In this document: piece by piece, positions 30,871 through 42,829 of the stretch
Numbering within the stretch: position 1 is the first letter of the stretch
How the letters are laid out: each line of letters begins with the position of its first letter
DNA from: Gracilariopsis chorda
Taxonomy: Eukaryota; Rhodophyta; Florideophyceae; Gracilariales; Gracilariaceae
Reading direction: 5' to 3'
Assembly (NCBI GenBank): GCA_003194525.1
Contig: NBIV01000265.1
Coordinates: 1-64,000 of the forward strand
Length of the DNA stretch: 64,000 nt
Position numbers and translations under genes: made by a program
Notes under the pieces: model-generated
Seen by the model: only the letters and a program-made list of their open reading frames with translations
Databases searched by the model: none
Told to the model about the DNA's origin: nothing

Positions 30871-31081
30871 AATGTGATATGAAAAGTGTAAATGATTTGT
30901 TTAGCATCATATTCCGTTTTTGCATACTCAAATGGGTGGTATGGAGTAATTTTATATTTTTTATAATCACTTTACAGTGTACTTGTCATGTATTCACACT
31001 GCCCTCCACTCAAATTATGACTTCCAATGTGCGTCGAGACTCAGTAACTACACATTCATCCACTATTTGAGCCAGTGACCT

Positions 31082-31425
31082 AATGAGCATGAGGAGTTCA
31101 CGCTCGTTCAGTGAGTGGCGCCTCCCAAGGGACCCCCTCCAGAGCCCCACGAGGCCGATTTTCAAGCAGCCAATCAAACGCGTGATTTCACCCCCCCACA
31201 GCGCTCGACGCACACCTTAGCCAACCAAACAGCACCAAGTACAATTCGGCACTTTCAACTTCGAAACGCGCGCGCTTTTCTACTTTGAAGATGACCACAG
31301 GCAGTGCTCACATTTGGTCGTGCGCCATAGGCGCACGACTGCCTCACCGCGTCCACAAATAAGCGCGTCGGAGCAAGCGCTCCTCCGTCAGCCTGCGCAA
31401 CGCTATCACCGTTGTTGCTCCCACC
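31082..31425 (+). repeat. Left terminal inverted repeat of MULE copy 2
   Basis: Starts AATGAGC(A)TGAG.AGTTCA. It shares long blocks with the reverse strand of 37740-38080, such as CTCGTTCAG.GAGTGGCG, ATCAAACGCGTGA and ATGACCACAGGCAG. Similarity is high but imperfect, so the element is not recent. Confidence 0.8.
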
Positions 31426-32060
31426 TTTTTCTTGCGTTTTCTTTTTGACCAACGCGGCAACATTTTTAGCGTAATTGCAGAACGAATTTCGTTAACGCCA
31501 CGATTTTTCCTGGCTAAGTAGAGCTACTTTGCAAAGTCTCTGCATACTTCTCCCACAGTCGCCCTGAACCTTTTCTGTGCACACCTTTATTTCCAATTCC
31601 ACCCGCGCTTACATCTTTCCGACCCTCACGCCTTCGCCTGCCTTTCCTTGCTTCCTCCGCTACAACCTTCACACCAGCACTTCCCTACGCCGACTGACAT
31701 TGAGCCGTTGCACTCCTCTCTACGCACTCACTCTGCCTCCCGCACCGTTTGCAACTCCAATGCCGCGGCTGCATGTCGAATTGCTCGCCTCTACTTTTTA
31801 CGCTCTTACAATATCGAGGTACAATTCACAGTTCTTCTTGTATTCGTTTGCTCTTGTCTTGCGTCGTTAAATTGGTCTTCTTCACAGTAGAGTCGCTCAA
31901 GAGGTTTTTCAGGCTTCGGAGGCAAATCAGATTGTACACGAATGTCTCCGATATCTTTATCGTATAGTCTAGGTTTTTTTTTTGCTGCTAGACGTCACTC
32001 TCGCTATTTTGTGGTACCCTAACGCTTCAACGTCTCCCCAACGTATTTTGAAATTGACAC

Positions 32061-33242
32061 TTGTCACGGCATACTTGGAAAATGCGTTCATGCAGTACTG
32101 AAGATACTCTAACTCGCACTGAGATGGATGAAGTGCAAGACTTTTTCAAAGGAGTAAAAATGAATTCTGAGCTGGAGTTTGATGAAAAGAAAGAGGTTCA
32201 ACGAAAACAGTTCAACCATGTTTACAAGTTCGTATCGAGGCTCGTGGTTAACGATCGCAATCATCCTATGCCAAACTTATTCATCCGATACTGCCACTCT
32301 GGAGATTATATGTGCAATTTCTTAGTCACAGTAGGTATTACAGACATAGAGCCGCTTCCTGGAGATGTTATTTGCATTTATAATACTGGTGCGCATCTAA
32401 TGGCAATTTCACATTCTTTCTACTCTAAGAAGAACTTCAGAAACTACAAGGTTGAGCATCTGGAAACTTGTTGACGCCCGTTTGAACTGCAGCTGTACAA
32501 AGGGACCTCAGACATCTCTACGGTAGTTACGCTTTTGAATATCAGAGGAAATCATTGGGGACTTATTGTTGGAAAAAGAAATTTGAATTCACTGAAAACT
32601 GTGGAGAGGAGAACCGTGTTTTTTGGTGATAGCCTTGGATGTAAATGTCCTCAACATGTCGTTTCGTTCTTCCAAATCTTGTTTGATCATATCTTCTCAA
32701 GGTCTAAAATACAGTGAAGGACCTCCGAGAAGAACTACCTGTTAGATATTTCAGGCTTTAAGAGGCAGGAAGATTCCCACAGCTGCGGTGCTTGCGTCAT
32801 AGCCGGGTTTACTACATTTGGTGAAAGCACTGATCACCTATCTACTCGCAATTTTGCCGATGGGTACGACAACGAACTTACCGATTTGTTCAGGTGGAAG
32901 TCTGCAAAGCATTATGTGCTGAACTTAATCCTTGCCTCAGAGAAGAATTTTAGGGGCAATGTCTCTCTCTGAAGGATACGTGGTCATTCTTCAATATGAG
33001 AGCTGGAAAGATCGTTTATGCAAAGACGAAAAAAAAACGAGAGTATCTTCATGACAGCTGATTCGGGAAATGACTTCAAAGTTTCTCAACCAGAAGCAGA
33101 ATTCACGGTGCAGGATTTGGTGTTGAGTGGATTTAATGGAAGGGAAAGGAGTCGTTTAGCAATAGCAGGTAAGCGACAAGAGCGTGCGGAAACTGAGATA
33201 GGTTTTGAACAAGCGAGTTACTTGGTACAGAAAAGGACCTAA
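32061..33242 (+). pseudogene. Broken ULP1-like protease of MULE copy 2
   Basis: Two adjoining frames. The first (32061-32474) matches the N-terminal half of the protease at 23.4 kb. The second (from 32535) carries NHWGLIVGKR (His), FFGDSL (Asp) and RQEDSHSCGACVI (Gln, Cys) with stops at 32715 and 32970. All catalytic residues are still readable, but the frame is interrupted at least three times. A charged tail runs to 33240. Confidence 0.7.
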
Positions 33243-33540
33243 GAAGGATTCATTCTCGTTACATCATCGCAGACGTATTAGGTTTGTTGACACTAGATTT
33301 TTTGTTTGGGAGGTTATTGAAGAACTCATTTGTTCTGCAGCAAAAGTCAACGAATATGGCTGAACAGCCAGACAAATTGACGTACAAACATCCACAGAAG
33401 TGACGTAAACTTGTAATACTGAGAACAGCGTTGATTATTGCTGCACCAGGATTTCAGATCCGCCATACTTTATTTACAAGCTTAGCACTGCTGGGCAGAA
33501 TTATGGAGTCCATCGATTTTGTGTAATCTCTAGGAGCTCT

Positions 33541-36507
33541 GTGCGACAGACAACACTATTCACTGCTCGCTTTCGATGCATAAGACACAAACCTCCAGTG
33601 TCTTGTCGACGATGTATTATCGCAAAGCTGCAGGTAGCAGGGAAGAAGTGGTCTATGTCGTATTTTGGTTCTCTTTTCAATGAGATGGAAACAACATCTG
33701 ATGATCTAAGCATTGAGAGGTGCAATATTGTAGTGGGATCTATCTGTAGCTGTTTGAATTTATCAGAACAGGACAGTAATGTGGAGGGCTTCTATGCACT
33801 TTGAAATATGTTAGAAAGGACACTAATACCTTTTAATATGAGAAAGAAGGGAACGATAGCGTCACTTGCTTCAAGTAGTGGGAAGACCAAAATATCACTT
33901 GAAGTAGAAAATGATAGTGGGAGGATGCCAATCTCAATAACGTCAGGTTTAGTACCTATGGTCGAGGAATCACTGGAATCAAATGAAGAGCAGGAAGTCT
34001 CTGTAGAGTTCAAACAGGTTTCCAATACATTATACCCCGTTATGAAGAAACCAGGACGACCAGCACAGAGAATTTGGAAAATAGAGACAGACCAGTAGAG
34101 CATTCAGATGATTTAGAAGAAGAAGACGGCACAGCAGAGCATGAAGATTGTGTAGATTCTGGTGATACCCAAATGCTCTTCTGCGAGGCTGTTCAGTCGT
34201 TTATATCTACAGTTCTGGAGAACGCCGGAGGTCTAAGCGTGGTGAAAGAGGTTCAGTTTATTGGCGACTTTTTCGGTTATGATATTTTTGTTCAAGACTC
34301 TGATTACAATAATCGAATTCTTAGGAATAGCAACTCCATACATTGTAACAGTGTATGCGATAATGGCACTGATTATTGTGTTGTTGAGGGGGGCAAAGTT
34401 TTGAAGAAGGCATATCTGAGATGCGTGGAGAACAAAAGGGACCCAAAGTGTCCTTTTCTATGCATCATAAGGACAAGAAGTGGTGTTTCGAGACGAAGTG
34501 GGTCTGAGGGAATGTTGAAAGTTTATCCGTGCGAAATGAGAAATGGGTGTCATAATCACGATCCAAACTTGAAGAAGATGATAACTCACTGTCAGCAAAG
34601 CTTCAACAAGAAGCTTTTGAAATCATGGCAGAGCTGCACATACAGCTCAGAGATATCGTCGGTTTATTGGGAAAGAAATATCAAATCCCCATCAACACCA
34701 AAGCCTTGCGTAATAGGCTTGCCTACACATCTGATGTTCAGGCACCGCATCAATGCGAGTTTATGCTGCTCTGTAAAGAGTGCATGCGCATTCGTGATGA
34801 GAACAGTGACAATAGGGTCTGCTTCAACGTTGATGCAGAAGTAAGAATGGATTCGGCGTCTTCGGCATACGCGGAATGGCTCGAGGATTATGCTAGATAC
34901 AGTATCGTCCCAGGGAGAAGCGTTGACTGCAAAGCTATCACGAACAGATTTAGTTTCCCTCTGTTTACAATTAATGGGAGATCAAACGATGGACACGTCA
35001 TGACGTTTTTCAAGGGATTCGTTTCGTGTGATACAGAGGAGAGTTTCAGACAGCCATCTTGATTTCTCCCTCAATGATCGTCATGGATCAGAGCGTTGCG
35101 TGTATACACCCCGTGAAGAAAATGTTTTCTCTTTCTTACATATCTCTCGGTGAATGGCACTTAGACCAAAATCAGGCTAGGAACAGTGCTTCCTGGTGCA
35201 CAAAAATTGGTCAAAAGCAATTGACTAAGGAACTTCCTGATGAACTGTTCGGATTTCAAAGGTATATGTCTGGGCAGAGTTTCCTTTTGCGACGTCCGCA
35301 ACTTGAACGGAAATACTTTTACAACTTTTAGCATAGGCCGTCTCTTTGGTATAAGTTCTTGTACCACCAGAATTCGGAAATGGTCATTCTTTCTACCGGA
35401 ATCAATCCGTACCCCAACGTTCCCCTTTACAAGGATATGGGTACACAGAGAGCTCTAACTAAGTTTAACGACAACATATTATACGTAGAGTGGTTTTTCT
35501 CTGGAAGATACCATCAGAGATATATGCGTTAACCCAGAGGCGGAACCAGATGCGAATTAATACGCGGAGGAAAGCTCTAAAACCTCAAAGCATTACTCTA
35601 CGGAAGATATCACCCTGACAGTTGCCAGCATCCACAAACTTACTGCATAATATAATTCGGGAGTACCCGCCTTTTTGTTTGTTGAAGTCCGTTGAGAAAA
35701 GCGTGGAACCGTCGAGAAATTTCGCCGTACTTGACTTCACGATAATGGCAGTGTACGAATCGGAATGGCCGGACATCAGGATAAAAAGTAAAGAAAGCCT
35801 TCAACAAGCAGTAGTTTCTACTGTGACTTGGGGCGGTATGAACTTGAACCCAGGGGTGTCGGAGGGAGACATTGATTACCGCAGAAATTTCTTAGTTTAT
35901 CTGGCAAAGCTGAGCAGCCCATTAGAGCGCTCAGGGACTCATCGCGGCCTGTTTGTGTTTGCAGCACTCCATACAAGGATTTCCTTGTCGTAATATCGTT
36001 TGATGTGCCGTAACATTCCCAGAGATATTCATTTGATCTCCGATTCTCAACGAAATTATCGGCATTCGTATGCCTTTTGAACTCTTCTTTGAACCATACT
36101 GGAAGAATAACCCGGAAGAGTTATCACCGAAATACCTTACTCAATTGCGAAGAACCATAGCCAGAACCTACGCGGAGAGCTTCATTCGTGATGTCAAAGC
36201 AGGACATCAATGCTCCTCACAAACCCTCGTTGTTGACTCAACAGACGTTGAGAAGGAAATCGATGCCGAGGTCAAAACATATCTGTTGTGGGCGGCCAGC
36301 AAAACAATGTACGACAAAATTCATCACTTGGCTTGTTCATTAGGTCCCATTTCAATGAAAATCCTGAACGAACTGATGCAGAACGCGGTTAAGGCTCTCT
36401 CCAAAGGTCATATGCTGGTGCCCTCATCTTCAAGCCTTTTCCAACTACTTAACCGTGTCACACCCATCCTTGATGGGCAATATAGAAGCCAATATGGCCG
36501 CCTGTAG
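33541..36507 (+). pseudogene. Broken MULE transposase of copy 2
   Basis: A series of overlapping plus-strand frames. A zinc module (CPFLCIIR, then GCHNHDPN) lies near 34450-34565. A DDE domain follows with VDCKAITNRFSFPLFTINGR near 34920-34980, IVMDQSVA near 35077-35100 and SLGEWHLDQNQ near 35145-35175, the pattern of MULE transposases. Later frames (35622-35993, 36070-36507) form the helical C-terminus. At least five frameshifts or stops. Confidence 0.65.
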
Positions 36508-37739
36508 CCAGTTAAGAACCGAAACATTGGGCTTACAAAGCACCAAAACCGAAAACGAGATTGTATGGAAACAAGTTGAACCAAGAAACAGAAGCATTCT
36601 CAATCTGTGCCTCCCCAAGCACAACTGCCTTTTCCACAAACATCTGAACGCCTACCAACACCCATTTCAGAAGCCAGCACCTCCATGACCAATACACAAA
36701 CTCTTAGGACTCTCATAGATCAGGCCATTGAAGAAAGCCTTAGAATCTTCGATAAACAAGCCCAAATCTTCTTTGCTACTTGCCCATTCCCTTTCGTATT
36801 CTTTGCAACCTCTTCATAATGACTCCCTTTTCTTCTTCCTTAAAAAAATCTTCCTTGGTATGACAGAGAAGAAGAGCACTCAGAACGCGCAATATATGGG
36901 ACACAGCGATTAATAACTGGACCGAAAGAGCGGAGTTAGGACGATAAGCAGATGGCCGCAACAGCTTTCGCCGATAGGGGAAAGATCTGTGTCACTCACG
37001 ATAAGTCAGTGGGGGTGGCGTCTGGGTCACCGGCGTCGCGCTCAAAACTCACGTGGTATACTAAAGCACGAAAGGAGCGTTCTATCTTATTGAGACCAGC
37101 TTTGGGCGCCTGAAGGTAGGCGTCGCGGCGGAAACGTGACACTTAGGGGAGTGTAGCTTAAGGCGGAGGTGACCTCCGTCGTTTTAGGCCTTGTATTTGT
37201 CCTTTTCCAAGCGCACCTGCAACCTTCCCAACATTTTGTGGGTTTTGAATGTATCGCGCACAATCTCGGCCTCAATAATGGCATGGCGGATAACGTGGCG
37301 GCAGACATGCAGTGACTACGTGCAGTGCGGTGCGCTCCATTGCATGCATTCTATACAATACGACGCGCACGCCCAGCTGGGACGTAAGCACTGCGGGCAG
37401 AGGCGTCGGTGGCGGCGGTGGTGGAATGCATGCAAAGGCATAGGCGAAGACAAAAAAGGGCGCTTCTTTAACCGGCACGGGTGGGTGCAAGCAAAAGTGC
37501 TGTGGCAGAAAGGGCGAGGACAGGCGGCGAAAGATCGTTAGGTTACAAAGGATACGGTTCGGGAGGAACACAGAGAAAAGATCTTTAAAAAAGCGTTGTT
37601 ATCAGCAGCAGTTGCGCAATTTTGGCGTGGGCGTCAAGCAGATCGAGATCTACCGGACCAATTACGCAACTTAAGCCAGATACCACCCGCAGCTGTAAGT
37701 CAGAGACTGCAAGGTTCGTTGAGGAAGAGCACAAAAAGA
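36508..37739. other. Interior 3' part of MULE copy 2, no gene seen
   Basis: Sequence between the transposase remnant and the right inverted repeat. It has small frames only. It probably includes the old transposase 3' end and untranslated element sequence. Confidence 0.4.
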
Positions 37740-38080
37740 AGGGAAACAGAAGGTGCCGACGGTGATAACGTTGTGCAGGCTGACAGAAGAGCGCTTGCTG
37801 CGGCGCGAGTGTTGCGGACGCGGTAAGGTGGTCGTGAGCTGTAGGCCCACGACCAGATGTGAGGGCTGCCTGTGGTCATGTTCAACGCGAAAAGCGCGGG
37901 TGTTTCAAATTTTAATGCGCCGAGTTGTACTTGGTGCTGTCTGGTTGGCTATGGTGTGCACCTTGGGAAGGTGAACTCACGCGTTTGATCGGCTAATTGA
38001 AAATCGGACTTTTGAGGCTCTGGAAGCAGTCCTCTTGGCAGCGCCACTCGCTGAACGAGCATGAACTTCTCACGCTCATT
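37740..38080 (-). repeat. Right terminal inverted repeat of MULE copy 2
   Basis: Reverse-complement partner of 31082-31425, ending GAGCATGAACTTCTCACGCT at the outer side followed by CATT. The inner limit is uncertain by about 20 bp. Confidence 0.8.
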
Positions 38081-38808
38081 GGGTAAAGTCCTGCTTTTGT
38101 TACTACATGTAGACGCAGCTCTAGCCATGTCGTAAGTGTTTGGCGGTGCGATGTTTTCGTTCCGCCGGGCAGCACTGGTGACGGTTTGTAATAAGCAAAC
38201 ACGAAGTTAACAGCCTCTTATTAAGCGCCGTTCCGTTTTATGAACGCTAGCCACCCTTACCTTTGTCTCACCAGAAGAGCACCACGCAACAACCATGACA
38301 GTGGGTGTTCAGGACGCGAACGCCTTTTTCCCAAAGATGGCGTCCTTTGTCAGCACCACCCGTTCAGGGGTCAGCGAGGCCACCTAAATAGAGCAGCGGC
38401 GAATTTGGGACTCAAAATTCAACCACAATGGCATCCACGCTTTTCCAAAAATGATACCCTAAGGCGTTCGATTACTGCCAGGGAAAAAGGCCTATGACCA
38501 CATGTGATTTTGTTGTCCAAGTGTTCAGTCATATCGCTCGAAAAATTGTCAGTCCCACAACCCCCCCTGGAACAAAAATCTGCCTCTCCATCTACTTCTC
38601 CCCCTCCATCTCACTTGTAGCGGGGGTATATCTCCCTCCCTGTCCCCCTCCGATCTTGCGGGGATGGCCGATCAGCCGGGTCATTTATTTACAGCCTCCA
38701 TTTGGAACGAGGGGACTGTATTCCACGTTCCAACTGGTGCCCAGCAGGGTTCCATTCAACCCATCCCTCGCGATCAAGTTACTCAGCGCAGATTGTGACT
38801 GTTACGAA
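38081..38808. other. Spacer between MULE copy 2 and the PIF-like element
   Basis: Pyrimidine-rich in the middle (about 38560-38660). No domain-bearing frame. Nothing further recognised. Confidence 0.4.
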
Positions 38809-38836
38809 TAGTGGGTCACTCCTAAAAACACAAATC
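38809..38836 (+). repeat. Left terminal inverted repeat of the PIF-like element
   Basis: TAGTGGGTCACTCCTAAAAA followed by CACAAATC. It pairs with the right end at 41461-41488. Confidence 0.85.
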
Positions 38837-39113
38837 GCAAAATGCGTGTACTCAAATTGATAGGATTTGCACCAAAAGAGTGTGCGCAAACCGCTCGAAG
38901 TGGTTATGCCACCCAATCGTCAGACAGATTGCTCCAATGTAGCAAATATCAAATTTTGGCGCGCAATAAGAGAAAGCGCGCTACGCATACTCTGAGCGTT
39001 GAGAACGACCTTCTTGAAAGGCGGGCTTACGTACCATTTACCACCAAACACCCGCCCCTCCCTTCCCCCTCCCGCCTCCCTGCGGTTTCAAGTCCGGAAC
39101 CGTTGCCCTTCAG

Positions 39114-40151
39114 ATGGCTCCAGCACACATCCCTTTTCACTCCGCTTCACCGACTTCCGGATTTGCTTCAACCACTCCCGTTGAAGAACCTCTATCTGTC
39201 GATTCTTCTCCGCAGCCCCTCACTACCCCGGCGCCATTGCTGGGCGCTTTTCAACCGCCTCCACGCACTGCCGGTGCCGTGCTTTCGCAGAATGCGCCTT
39301 CTGCACGCGCACCTTCTACAGCGGCTTCGCAGTCCCGTTCCCAGGCATATGGACTTAGAAATGGTGGTCATACTCCTACCATTGCTCATCGCCCGAGACC
39401 ACGACCTTGTCAGCGAGGCGGCCGCCGTTCTGGTTCTAGTCGAGGTACCGGCTTCACGCAAAAAGAAGTCTAAAGTGAATTAAATTTAATTGAGAAGTAT
39501 CTACCTCTTTGTGAAGAGGAGTGGGATATGGTTGCAAAAGAGCACGGCGAGACATTTTTCGTAGAAAACTGCACTGTGGATAGTATCAAGCGTAAGTTTG
39601 CTACACTCCACCGTCGTAAAATTCCAACCGGCGATCCACGGATGCCGGATGACGTGCGACGAGCTAAGCGTTTACGCTTTCGTATGTGCGAGAGAGCTGA
39701 CATAGGCGAAGGGGCAGGTGCAGAAGAGACTATTGGTGGAATTCTACCGAGCAGTGATGACGAAGCTGATGACACAATGGACGCCGATGAAAACGAGCTC
39801 GCTGCCCCGAACTCGCCAAATGTTGAGCACGTTCCCGCCACCCCGAGCAACACTCTCGCTGATTCTGTTGATAGTCCACGCCCGACTATGGGAGTGCGCC
39901 CCATCGTCTTCAAGAGGTCCCAAGCTCGTCTCTCACGCACATCAAGGGAAACCGAAGGAGATAATTTTTACCGGCTTTTTCAAATGTCGCTGTTGCAAGA
40001 GCAACAGCGTAGAGAGGAGGATATGAGGTGTTGTCGAGAAGATCGAGAAGAGAACAGAAGGAGAGCTCAAGAAGAGGCTACACGACACCAGCAGCTTATG
40101 GAAATTATGACCATGCTTGTAGCTCAAAACGCTCGCGCTAAAGAACTTTAG
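39114..40151 (+). pseudogene. Myb/trihelix-like ORF1 of the PIF-like element, one in-frame stop
   Basis: One frame from ATG 39114 to TAG 40151 (345 codons), interrupted only by TAA at 39471-39473. Residues 1-110 are Pro/Ser/Ala-rich. Then comes a Myb/SANT-like DNA-binding domain: GFTQKEV before the stop, SELNLIEKYLPL and EEEWDMVAKEH after it, then TVDSIKRKF and TGDPRMPDDVRRAK. An acidic segment and a Glu/Arg-rich coiled coil close the protein. In PIF/Harbinger elements this protein helps bring the transposase to DNA and the nucleus. The stop falls inside the DNA-binding domain; without it the gene would be complete. Its stop codon overlaps the transposase stop. Confidence 0.75.
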
Positions 40152-41461
40152 ATATGTAGCGATTCGTGCAAGAAAAAGTTAGCTACTGCACTAAGATGCG
40201 GCATATACGATGATAAGATTTGATTGATACCAACCATACGAGCTCTCAAGTTGAAGAGTAGGACGGTACAGTATAGAATTAGCTTTCGTTCTCCGTGTTC
40301 TTCATAAACGAGTCGATCCTTCATTCTTGGGAATGAGCCTTGAAAAGCCCTCATACCCCACTCCGACGCTTGTCTTGCAGAAGTTGCTTGTCTCAACAGG
40401 ACGACTTTGGCCGCACCATCTGCCCTAGTTTCATCTTGAGCGGATTTGATGAGAAACGGATAGTCTCCTTTTGAAAACGCAGAATCTACCACACATCGGC
40501 CCCCGTAAGTCCTGTAGCAATCTTCAAGTTTTTTGTATACTCCGCCCCATTCTGCTATTTGTGAGTCATGCATACATCCAGGTGAATTTATTGCGCATGA
40601 TACGATAGTCCCCGACGGTGCAAAAACAAAGACGTTACCAACGTAGTGGTGATGAATCCAGCCGTTGTAAAACATGTTTTGAATTACGAAGTCCCCAGAC
40701 TGCTCTAAGTACAGCTTGAGGCCATCCGCTACAGCGTACACATTTTGTAGAGACATGTACCTAGTGGAAAAGGCAGTCTTATACTGTTCCATCTCGTGCT
40801 GATCCGGCATCCGTACTTGTGCCCGGCTGTCCCTTGAAAGTACACGAAGTAGAAGCCTTCTACCGAAGCGAATGAAAATTGAACACACAGACGATGTAAT
40901 GCCAAAGAGCATGCATAACGAAAACATCGATCCGCGTGTTCTGTGCCATGCAAGAACCAACCCCAAACACTGAGTCGCGGACATACTTCTCGGCCTCCCC
41001 CTTGTGCGATTCGTTAAGGCGATGATTCTGATGACTCCATCTTCCGAGTAGGGAGTAAATCTGCGATATAGTGGAGCAAACTGCTGTAGTATAGCAACAA
41101 ACGTGTAATGGTCAAAGCCGGTCACCGTTATCAAAGATTGATCGCACATTGACTGAAGCAGCACCATAAACGGGGAAATGGCAGGACTTTGTAAAGCCCG
41201 GCGAGTTACTCTGCGGTCTCGACGTCTTCTTCCTGCAATCGTTAATCGATTTCGTAAGCCGATCCGTGGCACCTGGCGCTGACGTTGCGCCAGCATCGCG
41301 AGCAAGAGTGCAGATATAGAAGGCATAGGGACGCTCGTACTCGGTGTCGTACTCGCACACAATTGTGTGCGAGAGTTGCCGAATTGGTACGGACGTTTCA
41401 TGCCCATTTCAGTCGTATCAAATCTGTCAATAAGTATTTTGATATTTGAGTGCTGGTACAA
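40148..41461 (-). CDS. PIF/Harbinger-like transposase (DDE_Tnp_4), 437 aa
   Basis: Single open frame, no breaks. Residues 100-240 are the helical region before the nuclease. The catalytic triad is visible: Asp246 in AVADGLKLYLE, Asp326 in CVVDSAFSKGDYPF, Glu367 in SEWGMRAFQGSFPRM. NGWIHHHYVGNVFVFAP and SPGCMHDSQ lie between the two Asp residues and fit the RNase H-like fold. The enzyme cuts and joins the element ends. The start is the ATG at 41461, exactly at the inner edge of the right inverted repeat. The upstream 27 bp are the repeat, so transcription must begin outside it or very close to it. The frame shares its last bases with ORF1. Confidence 0.88.
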   Translation of the reverse strand: MYQHSNIKILIDRFDTTEMGMKRPYQFGNSRTQLCASTTPSTSVPMPSISALLLAMLAQRQRQVPRIGLRNRLTIAGRRRRDRRVTRRALQSPAISPFMVLLQSMCDQSLITVTGFDHYTFVAILQQFAPLYRRFTPYSEDGVIRIIALTNRTRGRPRSMSATQCLGLVLAWHRTRGSMFSLCMLFGITSSVCSIFIRFGRRLLLRVLSRDSRAQVRMPDQHEMEQYKTAFSTRYMSLQNVYAVADGLKLYLEQSGDFVIQNMFYNGWIHHHYVGNVFVFAPSGTIVSCAINSPGCMHDSQIAEWGGVYKKLEDCYRTYGGRCVVDSAFSKGDYPFLIKSAQDETRADGAAKVVLLRQATSARQASEWGMRAFQGSFPRMKDRLVYEEHGERKLILYCTVLLFNLRARMVGINQILSSYMPHLSAVANFFLHESLHI

Positions 41462-41488
41462 ATTTGTGTTTTTCGGAGCGACCCAGTA
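41461..41488 (-). repeat. Right terminal inverted repeat of the PIF-like element
   Basis: Reads TACTGGGTCGCTCCGAAAAA then CACAAATT on the minus strand; 24 of 28 positions match the left end. Confidence 0.85.
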
Positions 41489-41833
41489 ACCACCGTTAAA
41501 AACCTATATCACAGCAAAATCTTACAGAAAAAATCCGTAGTCTACGAAAAGGTATGACACTATTACTACGTACAGTATTTTTCACAACGAAACCAATACA
41601 GTTTATTTTCTAAACAGAGTTGATAGACGAAAGCAAAGTTAGTTATACATTAATGCATTCAGATAGTAGTTACAAAGTAGTGATGATATTAAATTAGGCC
41701 GGAAAGCAATGTCAGTATTTTGAGCGTGTAAAATACCACAAGCATTATAAATATGTCGACAGCTTGCACTTCAGTCCTTATTGACTTCACTTCAATTCCC
41801 TTGGTCTCCAGTCGCTCTTTTTGTGTTGATATT
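41489..41833. other. AT-rich spacer, possible remains of a copia 3' end
   Basis: Lies between the PIF-like element and the end of copia RNase H. A copia LTR would be expected here, but I cannot define one. Confidence 0.3.
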
Positions 41834-42829
41834 TTAGAGCAATATGCTATGCTTGGTGCTTTCCGAGACCATTGGATTCTTCCTGATTGACATAGCAGTC
41901 GAACTGTCTGTTGCTATTGAGATGGGGTACATTTGAAGTTCATCCTCCATGTCTGTGTCGTTGCGTAATTCCCAGTAGATTATACGCAACCACACAATAC
42001 GACAGTGAAATGTATTGTGCCTCTCCAAACGAAATGGCAACAAGGGTTTTCTTTTTGGTGGTCTACATCACAGGTGCTTCGTTCACCTTTATTAATAATC
42101 CATTCGTAGATTTTCTCGTCCTACTACAACCAACTCAATCTGCGTCACAGTACGCCTCCATTGGTGCTGTAGTATTAGGGGAAAGGGACAAGCAAAGACC
42201 TTTGGTACCCTTTAAGTATCTCATTACTCTGTTCGCAAGCTCAAAATGCCTCAACTATGGGTCATGGACCGGACGTGCCGGCATTGAAGCGGCCAACATA
42301 ATATGTGGCTCGATGAGACCGCCATGTAGATGAAACTTCCTACCAATTTCTGATAGCGGCCATATACTCCAGCTGGAACATGCCGTTCGTTCTTTCGAGG
42401 TACTGTGATGACACATAGGGACGGTAGTAGAGTCTGTGCAACGTTTTAGTTGGCCATATAATTTTCTAGCTGTGACTTGTCAATGAATCTGCTTTGTTGT
42501 ACCTTTATTTTGGTATTGTCTCTCATTATGTAGAGTCCAACAAAATGTTTGCCCTGCCAGGAACCTTAAGCCTAATGAGCTTTTGCATATCTGACATGAA
42601 GTCTTCCAGAAGAGATCGGGATATAGAGGATGTCAGTAGGTCATCAACGACCACTACGATGGTTAACGTTTCACTGTTGGACTTGTATATATAGAGTCGA
42701 CTGTCTGTGCTAGACTGTTTGAATCCCAAGTGCAAGAACTCCTTGTGCATCAGGGATCCCTATCTTTTTCTGGCCTGTCTTGCACCGTATATTCAGTTTA
42801 GAAGCAAGCATACCTTGCCCGGGACAAAT
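41834..42829 (-). pseudogene. Copia RT end and RNase H (downstream half)
   Basis: From the insertion edge the frame reads PGKVCLLLN, stop, IYGARQA, stop, then LHLGFKQSSTDSRLYIY and VVVVDDLLTSS (RT catalytic DD). Decayed sequence follows, then RNase H at 41834-42043 with WLRIIYWEL, DSSTAMSIRKNP and ESTKHSI. Numerous stops and shifts. Confidence 0.75.

Larger units (their letters stand above)
31082..38080 (+). mobile_element. Mutator-like element, copy 2, about 7.0 kb with long inverted repeats
   Basis: Bounded by inverted repeats of about 340 bp (31082-31425 and 37740-38080). It contains a ULP1-like protease remnant and a MULE transposase remnant on the plus strand, the same order as copy 1. 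Long terminal inverted repeats plus these two genes are diagnostic of a MULE. Clear 8-10 bp target duplications were not found at the edges I chose. All genes are broken. Confidence 0.8.
38809..41488. mobile_element. PIF/Harbinger-like DNA transposon, 2.68 kb
   Basis: 28-bp terminal inverted repeats with 24 matches, a Myb/trihelix-like ORF on the plus strand and an uninterrupted DDE transposase on the minus strand, arranged tail to tail. This two-gene layout is characteristic of PIF/Harbinger elements. The only identical flanking bases are TA on each side; the 3-bp TWA duplication usual for the group is not exact (ATA versus TAA). Confidence 0.85.
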
